Counted from the stretch's first letter, positions 41,723 to 51,410 are shown. The stretch: DNA of 64,000 nt from Hydractinia symbiolongicarpus (GCF_029227915.1 NC_079879.1:17110001-17174000); one strand, 5' to 3'. A program made the numbers and translations. Notes: a model not told the origin generated them from the letters alone.

Positions 41723-42311
41723 ATGAAGCAACTGTATATTACAGATATCGGGAAGCCTACGATTTTCAAGGACTACCTGAGACAGGACACCCGTATAGCT
41801 CTGAAATTCATCAGCATTAGACCTGCGTGGCTGAATTCGTATGGCAATACAGAGTTTACCATACGTAAGGTGGGACCTGACCAGAGGGTGACTCGGATCG
41901 ATATCCTGAGTGGTTTATACAGGATAGAAGATAATGCGACTATTGTGAACAGTCAGGCAGAAGATAAGATTAAACTTTTCGTACTTAAAAGTGGCTACTG
42001 CAGGCTCCGTGTTAGTGATGGGTACTCGGTGGTGATAAATCGACAATTACAAGAGCTGTAACGGCTGCCATATGACCCTAGTAAGAAGTATTATATGAAG
42101 GGCGACTATGATGACTATTATATGACCGATATCTACCATATTAGACTCGTTTGTCCACAGTTGGACGAAGACGACTGCCTGCTTGATAACAAAAAGTCAA
42201 AAATTCTGGCCTTGCTCCACGGATCGTCTAGAGTTCATGTTAACAGACGTATATCACCATGAAAAAAATGTTACGTTGACCGGCCTCACGATGCAAATCC
42301 TGATAAAATAA
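41723..42311 (+). pseudogene. Penton-like protein
   Basis: MKQLYITDIGKPTIFKDYL; SGLYRIEDNATIVNS; CRLRVSDGYSVVINRQLQEL, then TAA at 42059-42061; the rest continues in frame to about 42220, where a deletion removes the region of FDTPIYLP. Ends LIK at 42311. Confidence 0.6.
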
Positions 42312-42313
42312 AA

Positions 42314-42897
42314 ATGAGCAATATAGCTAAGTTATACCCAAATTTACCAAGTGCACCTGCGCAAGGCACTGATATGCAGGATGAGAGCCTGGTATACAGG
42401 CTCAAAAAAATTGATGATATTGAAAAATAACTGCAAAATGAAACCAAGGAGCGAGACAAGCTCGCAAAGAAATTTAAGATGCATAATACGTGGGTCCGCT
42501 TCTGTGACTACGGACTGCTTCGTGTCCGGAGGGCTCACTATTGCAGCCGGGATAGGTCAAGCAGGCCTTAGAAACGCTTCAAAAAAGCTCGGGTTAAGAG
42601 CAAATAGCATGAGGGTATCAGGCTACTAGCGGAAAAAATTCTATTATCGATCTTATTTTAAAGGCAATGGAGAACTGTGTGATTAGTGACTACGAGTACA
42701 GCTTGATCTGCAGGGAAAGGGAGAGGTATATGCCATTAAAAAAACAGATGCGGCAGCGGTTTAACCGCGTCGTGAACAACATCAACGAACAGGAGCGTGC
42801 CCAGCTGGTTGCGAAAGGCCGGGATGAGGGGAGAAAAGAGATGCAGGATGAGATTTTGAAAAACGCTCGACCTGCACAGTATGTAAGCGGTACTTAG
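42314..42897 (+). pseudogene. Gly/Ala-rich TM protein, stop and deletion
   Basis: MSNIAKLYPNLPSAPAQG; TAA at 42428-42430; a deletion near 42525 removes most of the Gly-rich TM region; frameshift near 42630; C-terminal helical part 42667-42897 open and ending QYVSGT. Followed by an imperfect palindrome ACCTATAAAATATAAGGT (42930-42947). Confidence 0.55.
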
Positions 42898-42950
42898 AGT
42901 CCCCGCCCGAGTATCCCCATTACCCCTAGACCTATAAAATATAAGGTTTT

Positions 42951-43517
42951 TTAATCCTCACGTAGCAGCCATTTTTTTTTGAAGTCCTTATATTTGCATT
43001 CTGTGATATGTGGCTGAGGGTAGTAGTTTTTACCTTGTACATATACTCCTGAAATGGGCAGGATGGCACTAACTTGGCAGGGTTCATCATAGGGTATCGG
43101 CATACCATAAAATTTAGTGGTAATTGCATCCTTGTAGTATTTGAGTTTGGCGTTCACGTAACTGTCCTTTTTCACAGGCTCCGTCGTATATTTCTCGGAT
43201 ATTAACTCTTCGATTTTTTGCCATATTTGACGATACATCGCAATCCAATCGGGATACTCTTCGAAATCAAGAGACATTGCCGGTACTGCATTGGCGTTAT
43301 AGCGGTTCACCCCATGTGCGGGTGTCTTTGCCCTGAGAGCCACCACGAGATCTCGTGTATGGTACCCTACTATGTACCAATTATCCTTACCTCCATTAGC
43401 AGTGATGGGATCTGATACCGTCAGGTAGTCTACATTGATATCATCAATGTCTGTGAAGGTAGCGGCAAATGAGTAGAATAGTTTTGGATTGACAAGCTCG
43501 TTCTCAAATTGTAGCAT
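42951..43517 (-). CDS. Possible ssDNA-binding Polinton protein, 188 aa, intact
   Basis: Open full-length member of the family broken at 30014-29405. Short beta-strand rhythm (NVDYLTVSDPITANGGKDN, WYIVGYHTRDLVVALRAKTP), central helix (IAMYRQIWQKIEELIS), later beta segments (CQVSAILPISGVYVQG) and a basic end. Sequence is quite diverged from the B and D copies. An OB-fold DNA-binding role is a guess from pattern and replication context. Confidence 0.6.
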   Translation of the reverse strand: MLQFENELVNPKLFYSFAATFTDIDDINVDYLTVSDPITANGGKDNWYIVGYHTRDLVVALRAKTPAHGVNRYNANAVPAMSLDFEEYPDWIAMYRQIWQKIEELISEKYTTEPVKKDSYVNAKLKYYKDAITTKFYGMPIPYDEPCQVSAILPISGVYVQGKNYYPQPHITECKYKDFKKKWLLRED

Positions 43518-43541
43518 TCTGTTTATTGTATATGAACGAAT

Positions 43542-43712
43542 TCAGAGAATTACATATGTCATTGTGCATGCACAAACACCTCCGTTATACGTAATATATT
43601 CATGGTAGCAGTACCGGCACAGCATTTTACCCTTTACCAGGAACCTCCGACCACAGGTGCATCTATTATACGCATCCAATATACGCTCACACTCATTACA
43701 TTGTTCAATTTA
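43542..43712 (-). pseudogene. Small CxxC zinc-binding protein, start lost
   Basis: EQCNECERILDAYNRCTCGRR...KMLCRYCYHEYITYNGGVCACT reads in one frame to the TGA at 43542, but a one-base change at the 5' end removes the in-frame ATG. Overlaps the stop of the next upstream gene. Confidence 0.55.
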
Positions 43713-43910
43713 TTTATCACAGTTACAAGGACGATCATCTTCTAGATCATCAAGACGTTCCCATTGATCTTGAATCCTCTGCTTCTTATACTTCTCCCTC
43801 TCCGATTCTTGTACGCATGCCAAGGCTATAAGTGGCAGGGAGAGACCAATGTCGGTCAAGAAAGTCATGAATACCATACTTTTAAAACTATATTGGCAGT
43901 TAATGCACAC
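43710..43910 (-). CDS. Small one-TM protein, 66 aa, intact
   Basis: MCINCQYSFKS, a hydrophobic helix (MTFLTDIGLSLPLIALACV), a charged coiled segment and a Cys-x-Cys end (DRPCNCDK). The counterpart in A (7990-7802) has one early stop, and the first codons recur at 44771 at the edge of scrap F. Confidence 0.6.
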   Translation of the reverse strand: MCINCQYSFKSMVFMTFLTDIGLSLPLIALACVQESEREKYKKQRIQDQWERLDDLEDDRPCNCDK

Positions 43911-43920
43911 ATATTATTGT

Positions 43921-43943
43921 ATCTTACAACCATGTTGTAAGAT
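43921..43943. terminator. 10-bp perfect hairpin after repeat-protein stop
   Basis: ATCTTACAAC / GTTGTAAGAT, loop CAT, 13 bases downstream of the minus-strand stop at 43957. Identical to 8019-8041. Confidence 0.5.
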
Positions 43944-43956
43944 GACCTATGAATTT

Positions 43957-44445
43957 TCACACGCTGTCGGGCATGTCTTGCGTTTTGAGCCGGTCCGGTA
44001 TATACCTGGATAGCCATGAATATCTTTCAACGGCCTTGCTGCACATATCTCGCGTCACAAATTGATATGGGACATACTCCAACATATCGGGTTCCCTTCC
44101 AACGGCCTTGTTGCACATGTCCTGTGTCATGAACTGACCCGGCACGTCCTGGGGCAGCCGGGGATCGAGGGCTTCATTGCACATGCCCCGCGTCTTGTAC
44201 CTATCCGGCACCTGGTAGAGCATCCGGGGATCCTTTTCAATGGCCTCGTTGCACATGTCTCGGGGGACAAACCGGTCTGGCACATGCTTTAGCATCCAGG
44301 GATTTTGTTCAACGGCTTTGCTGCACATGCCTCGCATCTTGAACCTGTTGCACACATACTCGAGCATCCGGGGATCTTTTTCAACGGATTCGCTACACAT
44401 GTCTTGCGTCTTGAATTGATCCGGAATACTGTGAAGCCAACTTAT
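43957..44445 (-). CDS. Tandem ~24-aa repeat protein, six repeats
   Basis: Six units of the form MC-x2-AV-E-x-P-x-ML-x-YVPDRF-x-T-x-D from about 44405 to 43970, preceded by SWLHSIPDQFKTQD. The expected ATG at 44445 reads ATA, so the start may be lost; internal ATGs exist. One unit is 2 residues short. Likely an all-helical repeat scaffold; resembles DUF4116-like repeats. Confidence 0.6.
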   Translation of the reverse strand: MSWLHSIPDQFKTQDMCSESVEKDPRMLEYVCNRFKMRGMCSKAVEQNPWMLKHVPDRFVPRDMCNEAIEKDPRMLYQVPDRYKTRGMCNEALDPRLPQDVPGQFMTQDMCNKAVGREPDMLEYVPYQFVTRDMCSKAVERYSWLSRYIPDRLKTQDMPDSV

Positions 44446-44499
44446 TTATTGTATACAGTTTTTTACTTTCCCGGAGGATTTCATTCTGCCCAACTAACA

Positions 44500-44764
44500 C
44501 AGTTTGGTCTTTACTGCGCATGCGTTTATTTTTAAGGAATTCCCCTACTCATTTTTGTATGATATGCATGACCCAACACCGCTTATTAGGGATTTTACTC
44601 CACTTGCGTATGATGTTACTGCGCATGCGTTGATTATTAGCGGAATTTTGTGCAATGGGGCGTGACGAAAAGTTGTGACGTCACAAGCAAAATTGTGTAT
44701 GATATTTTTTATGAGAGTTTGACCGTGATTTTTGGAAAAGTGTGGTTATATTCCATCCCTACAC
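44500..44764 (-). repeat. Right TIR of element E
   Basis: Two copies of the NRF-1-like core GCGCATGCGT (44516-44525, 44621-44630), CRE palindrome TGACGTCA (44676-44683), then GAGAGTTTGACCGTGATTTT, ending CCATCCCTACAC. Inverted match to 14739-14833 plus 30689-30860. Confidence 0.7.
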
Positions 44765-44770
44765 TAGCTA

Positions 44771-45245
44771 TATTGACAGTTAATGCACATTTATTATTAT
44801 CTTAAAACCATGTTGTGAGATAATGTTTCACGTGCTTCGTTACACACATTTGAGCACCTCGGATCCTTTTCAACAGCTTTATTGCACATGTCCTGCGTCT
44901 TGAAACGATTCGATATATATTCGAGCATGCATGGATTCTTTTCAACCACCCCATTACACATTTCCTGCGTTTTGAACCGGTCCGGCACATGCCCGAGTTG
45001 CCAGTGATCTTTTTCAACAACTTTGTTACACATGTCTTGCGTCTTGAGCCGGTCCGGCACATACCTCAGCAGTCATGGCTCCTTTTCAACCGCTTTGTTG
45101 CACATGTCCTGCGTTTTGAAACAACTCATCTTTATTATATACAAATTTCACAGTTAATTCCCTTTTTACTGCGCATGCGTTGATTTTTAAGGAATTACCC
45201 CTTTCTACTCATTCTTGTATGATAGGGACTTACCCTTTGAAGTGC
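44771..45245 (-). mobile_element. Polinton right-end scrap F
   Basis: Begins with the first codons (inverted) of the small one-TM gene (ATGTGCATTAACTGTCAATA), then the hairpin region, one repeat-protein gene, and TIR sequence with GCGCATGCGT at 45171-45180. Its outer TIR is missing; at about 45245 it runs straight into the left TIR of element C. Confidence 0.6.
44797..45129 (-). pseudogene. Tandem-repeat protein, one nonsense codon
   Basis: ATG at 45129, 111 codons in one frame with four repeats (FKTQDMCNKAVEKEP, DRLKTQDMCNKVVEKD, DRFKTQEMCNGVVEKN, NRFKTQDMCNKAVEKD). TGA at about 45076 where the others have Trp (DPWLL). Confidence 0.6.
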
Positions 45246-45516
45246 ATGAGAGATAGAGAAATGTTTGTTCTAGGACAGCGCACATCAAAGGGAAATTCCT
45301 AATAATGTTAGTAATCAACACAAAATAATATGAAATAATATTAAATGCCAATAACTAACACATAATAATATATAAATGTAAGATACATGACGTCATCTAC
45401 CAATTAGCAACACATAATAATATTAATGATATATATCATTAAATACTAACACATAATAATATAAACGAAATCATATGACGTCATGCGCAATAGTATATAA
45501 TCATATTATACAGAAT
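45246..45516 (+). repeat. Left TIR of element C with four iteron-like repeats
   Basis: Four copies of YAACACAWAATAATAT at 45316, 45356, 45408 and 45447 (spacing 40, 52, 39), two CRE palindromes TGACGTCA (45388-45395, 45476-45483) and ATGCGCAAT before a TATA-like ATTATACAG. ATG of a short MSK-type peptide at 45517. The same block recurs in D at 60310-61557. Confidence 0.65.
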
Positions 45517-45581
45517 ATGAGTAAAAATTATTCAACTGTCTTAGAAAAATTGTTAGTTGGAATCAAAAAATTATATAATAA

Positions 45582-45854
45582 ATGGATAAGACTGTTATAG
45601 AATTGAGAGCTATTGCTAAGGCGCGGGGTCTACATGGATACTATAGGCTACGCAAAGCAAACCTTGTTTCTTTATTAGAAGCCACTCTAGCACCATCTCC
45701 CACAGAGGATGTACCACAGAGACCACTCAGGGGGGCCGAGCGACGAAACCCAGTCAGACCAGTGACTATTCTTCCAACACCAGAGGCCATGGACATCTTC
45801 GAGTTCCAAGAGATGGTGGGGACTCGTCCGGTAGTAAAAAGTAAACTGCGATAG
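45582..45854 (+). CDS. SAP-domain protein, 90 aa
   Basis: ELRAIAKARGLHGYYRLRKANLVSLLEA (residues 6-33) fits the SAP motif; the rest is Pro/Arg-rich with an acidic end. Open. In many Polintons such a SAP segment stands at or just before the polymerase N-terminus; here it is a separate frame 16 bases upstream. It may help place the polymerase on DNA. Confidence 0.6.
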   Translation: MDKTVIELRAIAKARGLHGYYRLRKANLVSLLEATLAPSPTEDVPQRPLRGAERRNPVRPVTILPTPEAMDIFEFQEMVGTRPVVKSKLR

Positions 45855-45869
45855 TGGTCTAATTGACTA

Positions 45870-48326
45870 GTGGACTATGTGCCAGAGTCTATAAAGAAGG
45901 GTGTCAATAGCGCATATAGCACGTTCAAAAACAATGTGATGAAACTCTACAACAGGGTCACGGGTGCAATGCTTCATGACGAGGTAGAGGAGGAGGCGAA
46001 GGAGGATCATGCTTCAGAGCAACCTAACCAAGATGATTTTACGCCTCAGGAACATAAGCATGCGGTCAAGATCACGATGCCCAGCGAAAAGGAAAAATAC
46101 TTATACTACCAAGATGGCCAGCAGCAATTCAAAGTCTCATTCACCTTCTATGCGGGCTTTGAAATCCTACTGATCCCAATGAAAGAAAATGCTCGGGATA
46201 CTAAGACCAAGACGCTGAATAAGCATGTACCATGCGGGTGGGCCACATACTCCACTTTCGCGTATGGAGAAGTGCCGGATTCGCTAACAGTATACAGGGA
46301 CGAGGACTCGCTTTGTCAATCGCCTAGAGGATGAGGTAAAACAGCTCTACGCTACCTTCCCACAGAAGCCTATGCTACCATTAACGGAGGAGCAGAGGAA
46401 TGAATATGATGCTGCAGATACCTGTCATATATGCATGAAGCCGTTCAACGATGAAAATAGAAAAATTCGGGATCACTGTCACTATACAGGGATGTATCGA
46501 GGAGCAGCCCATAATACCTGCAATCTTAAGTATAGGATACCCAACCATGTACCCGTGATATTTCACAACCTATCAGGGTATGATGCTCACTTGTTTATTC
46601 GCGAGCTGGGCGAAAAATATGACACTCAGGATATAGGATACATCGCCGAGAACACGGAAAAGTGCATATCGTTTAATGTTAAAATCAAGGTACCCATTGC
46701 AGGTATGGGATATGGTGACGCTGAATTTTATAAGAAGATCGAGATCAGGTTCATAGATTCCTCTAGATTTATGGCATCAAGCCTTGAGAAATTAGCTAAT
46801 AATCTTGATGATGCCCAATGCAAACATCTCCGATGGTATTTTCCTGAAGATACAATTCAGCTCATGCGACGCAAAGGTATATATCCATATGAGTATATGG
46901 ATAGTTGGAAAACGATCCCAAGAGAATGATCTACCACCGAAGGAGGCATTCTATAGCAAATTAAATATGAATTTTATCACCGACGATGACTACGAACATG
47001 CCCAGAAAGTATGGGATGCTATCACCCCAAAGGACCCGGAGACAACGATGGGCGATTACCATGACGCGTATCTGGTGGTGGACGTCCTATTGCTTACCGA
47101 TATTATACCGAATTTTCGGGGAGTATGCCATAATCAATACAAAATCGACCCTGCTCACTTTTACAGCGCACCAGGTTTGGCGTGGCAGCGCTCAAGTACA
47201 CGGGTGTAAGGCTCGAGCTTTTTACGGACCCTGATATGTTATTAATGTTTGAAAAGGGTATTAGAGGAGGTATAACCCAGTCTGTATACCGCTACGTGAG
47301 AGCGAATAACAAATATATGGGGGATCAATACGATCCGGAGAAGGAGTCGTCATACCTTCAGTATCTGGACGCCAACAACCTGTACGGGTGGGCGATGCAA
47401 CAGCCTCTACCCACTCATGCAACAGCCTCTACCCACTCGTGTTATTGAATTTAAACATAGTGCCTGGCTGCGAGGTTGTATCGATCACAACACGAAGCTG
47501 AGAACTGCCGCCAAAAATGATTTTGAAAAGGACTTTTATAAACTAATGAACCTGTCATTGTTCGGCAAGACCATGGAGAATATCCGGAATCACCGCAATA
47601 TCAAACTTGTTACGAATGAAACCGCATATACAAAGCTTACAATGCAACCAAACTTTAAGAGCGGAACATGCTTTGGTAAGAATCTCATGGGTATTGAAAT
47701 GTGCAGGGTATTAAGATGAGTAAGCCCGTATGTACTGGTCAAACTATATTGGATCAATCAAAAACAGTCATTTATGAGTTCCACTATGATTACATGCAAC
47801 CCAAATATGGTAGCAAGATTCAGCTTATGTACATGGATACTGACTCGTTCGTTTACCAAATCAGAACGGAAGACTTTTATCGGGATTTTGCCGATGATGT
47901 GGAAACACGTTTTGACACGAGTGCTTATGACAAGGATGACAACAGACCTCTCCCGATTGGTTAAAATACGAAGGTGGTAGGCTTGATGAAAGACGAATTA
48001 GGTGGCAAAATTATAACACATTTCATCACATTGAGACCGAAAGCCTATGCATACAAGAGTCTCACGAAAGAATGCGGCGATAGAAAGGCCAAAGGAGTGA
48101 AGTGAACTGTCACTAAAAAATGTATAACCTTCGAGGTCTACCAGCGATGTTTGGAGGATGGAATCGATGTAAAAAAACCTGGCGTTGTATACAGGATAAG
48201 GGCCATAATATATACACTCAGGAAGTGAATAAAATTGCCCTTAATGCCGCTGACGATAAGCAGATTATACAAGCTGATCAGATCACCACATTAGCCAGAG
48301 GTCATTACCGATTGAAGGAGAAATAA
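45870..48326 (+). pseudogene. Family B DNA polymerase (type 2), deleted and frameshifted
   Basis: N-terminal YVPESIKKGVNSAY; EHKHAVKITMPSEKEKYLYY directly follows, so the protease-like and finger domains are deleted. CHICMKPF...RDHCHYTGMYRGAAHNTC zinc site; Exo II FHNLSGYDAHLF; Exo III YLVVDVLLL; motif A YLDANNLYGWAM; motif B KLMNLSLFGKTMENI; motif C MYMDTDSFVYQI; end DQITTLARGHY. Frameshifts near 46330, 46925, 47200, 47690 and 47965; a 22-bp tandem duplication (47395/47417) and a ~100-codon deletion between motifs A and B. Confidence 0.85.
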
Positions 48327-48327
48327 A

Positions 48328-48876
48328 ATGGATGTATTACTATTTATCGCTATATTGCTTCCATACATCATGATCATTATCAGTTATTTGAAATATAGAT
48401 GTTTAATAAATATGGCTCATAACTTAGTAGAAATATTCAACGATGTTGTCGATACACCAGAAGCGCTTGAGCAACCTATAGATAAGCGCCAGACTCTGAA
48501 GGATGCTCGCAAATCCAAGCCGCATCTTTTAGCAAAAAAATGTAGCGAAGGTTTCCTGGACAAGGCTTCACATGAGGTTATCGAGAAAATATACAATGAT
48601 TTTACTGAACGCGAACTGCAGGAAAAGAGGGAGAAAACTGCCAGAGCTCTGTCGTGTCACGCTATTAGCTTGTACACTAAGGCAATAGGAAATATTGTAC
48701 CGCTCGATAGTCCAGAGGCTCTCCATCATGATTTAGAAAATGATCCTATTATCCGCGAATCCATGGCTGGCCTGGGTATAGTCCTGTACACAGCCTTTGG
48801 TTGATTCCTCGCACCTCTGTTGGTAGCTGCCCATACGATTAATCACACCCAGCTCTCAACGTGGTTGAACGGGTAA
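48328..48876 (+). pseudogene. N-terminally anchored helical protein, one stop
   Basis: MDVLLFIAILLPYIMIIISYL TM; DKRQTLKDARKSKPHLL; one frame to 48876 except TGA at 48802-48804 after LYTAFG, where the B copy has Lys (AFGKFLAPLLVAAH). ATG one base after the polymerase stop. Confidence 0.65.
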
Positions 48877-49091
48877 ACCTGTTACTCACAGGCGGAAGAA
48901 CAGCCTGCAGGTATACAGATATTACAGCCGTTTACGGGGACTGTGCACCTGGTATAGAAATCCTGACACCTGCAGGAGATTGCTTCCCACCACAAGCATA
49001 TGATTTAGTGGCAACTAAATATATGAATAGGGTTATGGTCGATGGTAGAAACGGTTTAAAGACCACCAAGAGGAGGCCTTGTATGTTATGA
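48861..49091 (+). other. Doubtful ORF before the TM protein
   Basis: 76 codons from a GTG overlapping the previous gene. No similarity to the unrecognised B protein in the same slot (20379-20746), and no motif. Could be chance. Confidence 0.15.
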
Positions 49092-49105
49092 AAATAGGGA
49101 AGTGA

Positions 49106-49131
49106 TTTTATAAGCCACAGGACTTATAAAA
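49106..49131. terminator. 9-bp hairpin abutting the next start
   Basis: TTTTATAAG / CTTATAAAA, loop CCACAGGA; ATG at 49133. Same stem, different loop, as 20822. Confidence 0.5.
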
Positions 49132-49132
49132 A

Positions 49133-49490
49133 ATGAGCACTGAACAATCACAAGAACAGAGGGTAATAACAAAACCAGTAAAGCATCCTGGTAGTAGCCC
49201 AAGGCCACAAGTTGGCCGCACTTATGAAGAAGAGGAAGAAAGAACTAAGGCAACGAGAGGGTGTTGTACAACCTCCAGTCAAAACCTCTTCTGGAGTGAG
49301 TTCTGTACAGTCAGGAAGTAAAGTATAGTATATTGGTGGAGGTACTATTGCAATAATCGCATGTATTGGAGGTGTCCTATATTTTATCCGTAAGAGACCC
49401 ATGGGTACCCAGCAGATTGTCGAAACACATGCACCAACGGTTCAGCAAAAACCTTCAAAGCCTGAGATTGATATTTTTCACATGCGATAG
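49133..49490 (+). pseudogene. Small single-TM protein, frameshifted
   Basis: MSTEQSQEQRVITKPVKHPG, then a frameshift near 49193 in the RVAQGHK segment. TM (TIAIIACIGGVLYFI) and KPEIDIFHMR end lie in another frame, closing at 49490. Confidence 0.55.
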
Positions 49491-49505
49491 GGTATAATAT
49501 AAACA

Positions 49506-49757
49506 ATGAGTTCGAATGTTACTCCACAACAGAAGGATATTATTGATATGATATACGAGACAATCGTGGACCTCGGGTTCACATTTGGATATGCCATGAT
49601 TGGTAAGAGATTCCTTGGGACCTTGAGTCCTTCAACCAAGTTGGATACCAGCGACGTTATGAAAATGGTAGCGTATTTCACCGCAGGGCGAGGAAGCCGT
49701 GAAATGGCCGTAAGCAGAGGATGGTTGCCCGCGAGTATAGTCCCAAAACCTAAGTAA
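49506..49757 (+). CDS. Small two-helix Polinton protein, 83 aa, intact
   Basis: SSNVTPQQKDIIDMIYETIV; LGTLSPSTKLDTSDVMKM; RGWLPASIVPKPK end. Same length as the copy at 310. Confidence 0.7.
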   Translation: MSSNVTPQQKDIIDMIYETIVDLGFTFGYAMIGKRFLGTLSPSTKLDTSDVMKMVAYFTAGRGSREMAVSRGWLPASIVPKPK

Positions 49758-49770
49758 GCACCGGAAATGT

Positions 49771-49796
49771 TTGTGTATACCCGAGAGTATACACAA
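49771..49796. terminator. 10-bp hairpin before ATPase
   Basis: TTGTGTATAC / GTATACACAA, loop CCGAGA; 14 bases after the previous stop and 10 before the ATPase ATG. Stem sequence unrelated to the B hairpin at the same junction (21442). Confidence 0.5.
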
Positions 49797-49805
49797 TTTG
49801 AATAA

Positions 49806-50406
49806 ATGACTCTAAACATCGTAAAAAATCCGCACACAGCAATTTTAACCGGACCGACGGGCTGCGGGAAGACCCAGCGTGTTCTCGACCTTCTGGAGAA
49901 TGAGTATTGAGGACATTTCCACAATATCGTAATTTTGTGTCCTACTCTCCGATGGAATGCCACTTACCTTGATAGAGCATCGCTTTGGAAAGACCCCTAT
50001 GTGTTCTTGATCGAGCCAGGTGATCAGCTTTTTGAATGGATTGAGCGATTATCAAATGTCCTAGCGGGGGAAGAAACATTATTCATCGTAGATGACATGA
50101 TCGCTGATGAAAATCTCGATAAACGAAGGCAACCATTACTTGAGCTTGCGGTATCTAGTAGACATCAAAAGCACAGTCTCTGGCTCCTTACTCAGAGCTA
50201 TACGGCCCTACCGAAGAATTTAAGACGACAAAAAAAAGCAGCTGTTTATGTGGTACCCTAGTGAACGATCTGATATGAAGCTGATCGATGAAGAAACCAA
50301 CCTGATAGATGATTGGAACACCATCAAAAATCAACTGAAAGGATCTAAGCACGCGTGCTTATATATTAGATTGGAACACTCTAGGACTTCTACTGTTCTA
50401 AAATAA
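49806..50406 (+). pseudogene. Packaging ATPase, stop and frameshift
   Basis: Walker A GPTGCGKT; TGA at 49908-49910 where others have Arg or Lys; 49935-50225 open with LFIVDD and LLTQSYTALPKNLRRQK. An extra base in the A-run at 50230-50237 shifts the frame before YPSERSDM. Stop at 50404; the next ATG follows at once. Confidence 0.85.
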
Positions 50407-50609
50407 ATGTCACATGAATTGATAAAACAACAGCTGAGGTATTGCTATGAGGAGATGGATCGCATACCCTACCTTGAATCTCAATTAGAGGCTCTTGACG
50501 AAGAGCTTCGTGATTTTCTGGAGAGAGAAAGAATCCGGAGGAACATGTTATTTTCGGATTCATATCTGTCCTAATGATCACCCTGGTTGGGCTATGTCAT
50601 ATTAAATAA
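50407..50609 (+). pseudogene. Short coiled-coil plus TM protein
   Basis: EEMDRIPYLESQLEALDEELRDF coiled coil; a frameshift near 50548 before the hydrophobic tail (ISVLMITLVGLCHIK). Same gene as 22066-22256. Ends 4 bases before the BRO ATG. Confidence 0.5.
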
Positions 50610-50613
50610 AAAA

Positions 50614-51375
50614 ATGTCTTGTCTTGTTAAATTTAACACATTATCTGCTGGAGCTATTGAAATTCTATTCGATGATCAAGGTAAACCCATGTTCAAGCGT
50701 TCTGATTTGGGAAGGTTCTTGGGTATTGCTAATATTGTAGAGTCATATCGAGATACTCCTATCATTTCACGTAATGAAATAGGGTTGGTTTCAAACCAAC
50801 CCCTTTGAAAAACTAAAAATCCTCATGATGCTTTCATGACATTGAATGCTGCTCTTGAGATTTGTGCGCATTCAAGAAAACCAAGGGCTATTGAGGTCAT
50901 GAAATATTTGGCGCTAAAAGGTATTGAAAAATTAGAGGAGGCCATTGAGGATAGGGATATGGCTATGGCGATGCTTAACGATGATCTTCAAGAAAGAGAG
51001 AAGCAGCTCGATCTAAGAACATTGGAAATTGCGGGACTTCGTCAGAGATACGTACCACATGCCAATGATGCGAGCAAGGATAATGTGATCATGATTTTCC
51101 GCAAACATACTACACCGGAAGACGATAAATACCACCATCTTCCGTATTACTGCGCCCGCGTACAAAGACGTGGTATTTTTAAGAAAAGGAGGTGGATTAG
51201 GCTTCAATTTCCTGATTCGGAAGAAATCGTTGTTATTGATAATGCAAATGGGATGCATGCCTCCAATCGATTTGAAGAAGAAGGTCATATGCAGCGATAT
51301 ATATGCCATTTTAGGCTTATTGATCTTACTCGAGACGACTTGTACGATTAAGGTGATCCAGAATTAGAAGATTAG
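50614..51375 (+). pseudogene. BRO-N protein with DUF3627-like C-terminus
   Basis: One frame with TGA at 50806-50808 and TAA at 51349-51351. BRO-N: IEILFDDQGKPMFKRSDLG, FLGIANIVESYRDTPI. Coiled coil (AIEDRDMAMAMLNDDLQERE). C-terminal domain: YYCARVQRRGIFKKRRWIRL, EEIVVIDNANGMHASNRFEE. A 10-bp palindrome GGGTTGGTTT/AAACCAACCC (50782-50802) lies right before the first stop, as if inserted. The most complete BRO copy here. Confidence 0.7.
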
Positions 51376-51385
51376 AGACGCCTGG

Positions 51386-51410
51386 TTTTGTGTGTTATGA
51401 ACACACAAAA
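51386..51410. terminator. 11-bp perfect hairpin between convergent genes
   Basis: TTTTGTGTGTT / AACACACAAAA, loop ATG; 10 bases after the BRO stop and 12 before the integrase stop. Confidence 0.55.

Larger units (their letters stand above)
14739..44764 (+). mobile_element. Polinton element E, interrupted by element B
   Basis: Left end GTATAGGGGG and reverse-complemented right end GTGTAGGGAT start ~250-bp inverted repeats that share ATCACGGTCAAACTCTCATA, TTGTGACGTCAC and ACGCATGCGCAGTAA. The palindromic hexamer TAGCTA abuts both ends (14733-14738, 44765-44770). That may be the 6-bp target duplication typical of Polintons, or extra TIR sequence. Without B the element is about 14.2 kb. Genes run from 30894 to 44445; many are broken. 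Confidence 0.65.

Noticed and set aside
14733-44770. TAGCTA as a proven 6-bp target duplication for element E
   Set aside because: The hexamer is self-complementary and could be extra TIR; left and right flanks are unrelated (R2 repeat versus scrap F). Kept only as a possibility.
45316-45462. CRISPR-like array
   Set aside because: Four 16-mers with AT-rich unequal spacers in a eukaryotic element TIR; no cas genes.
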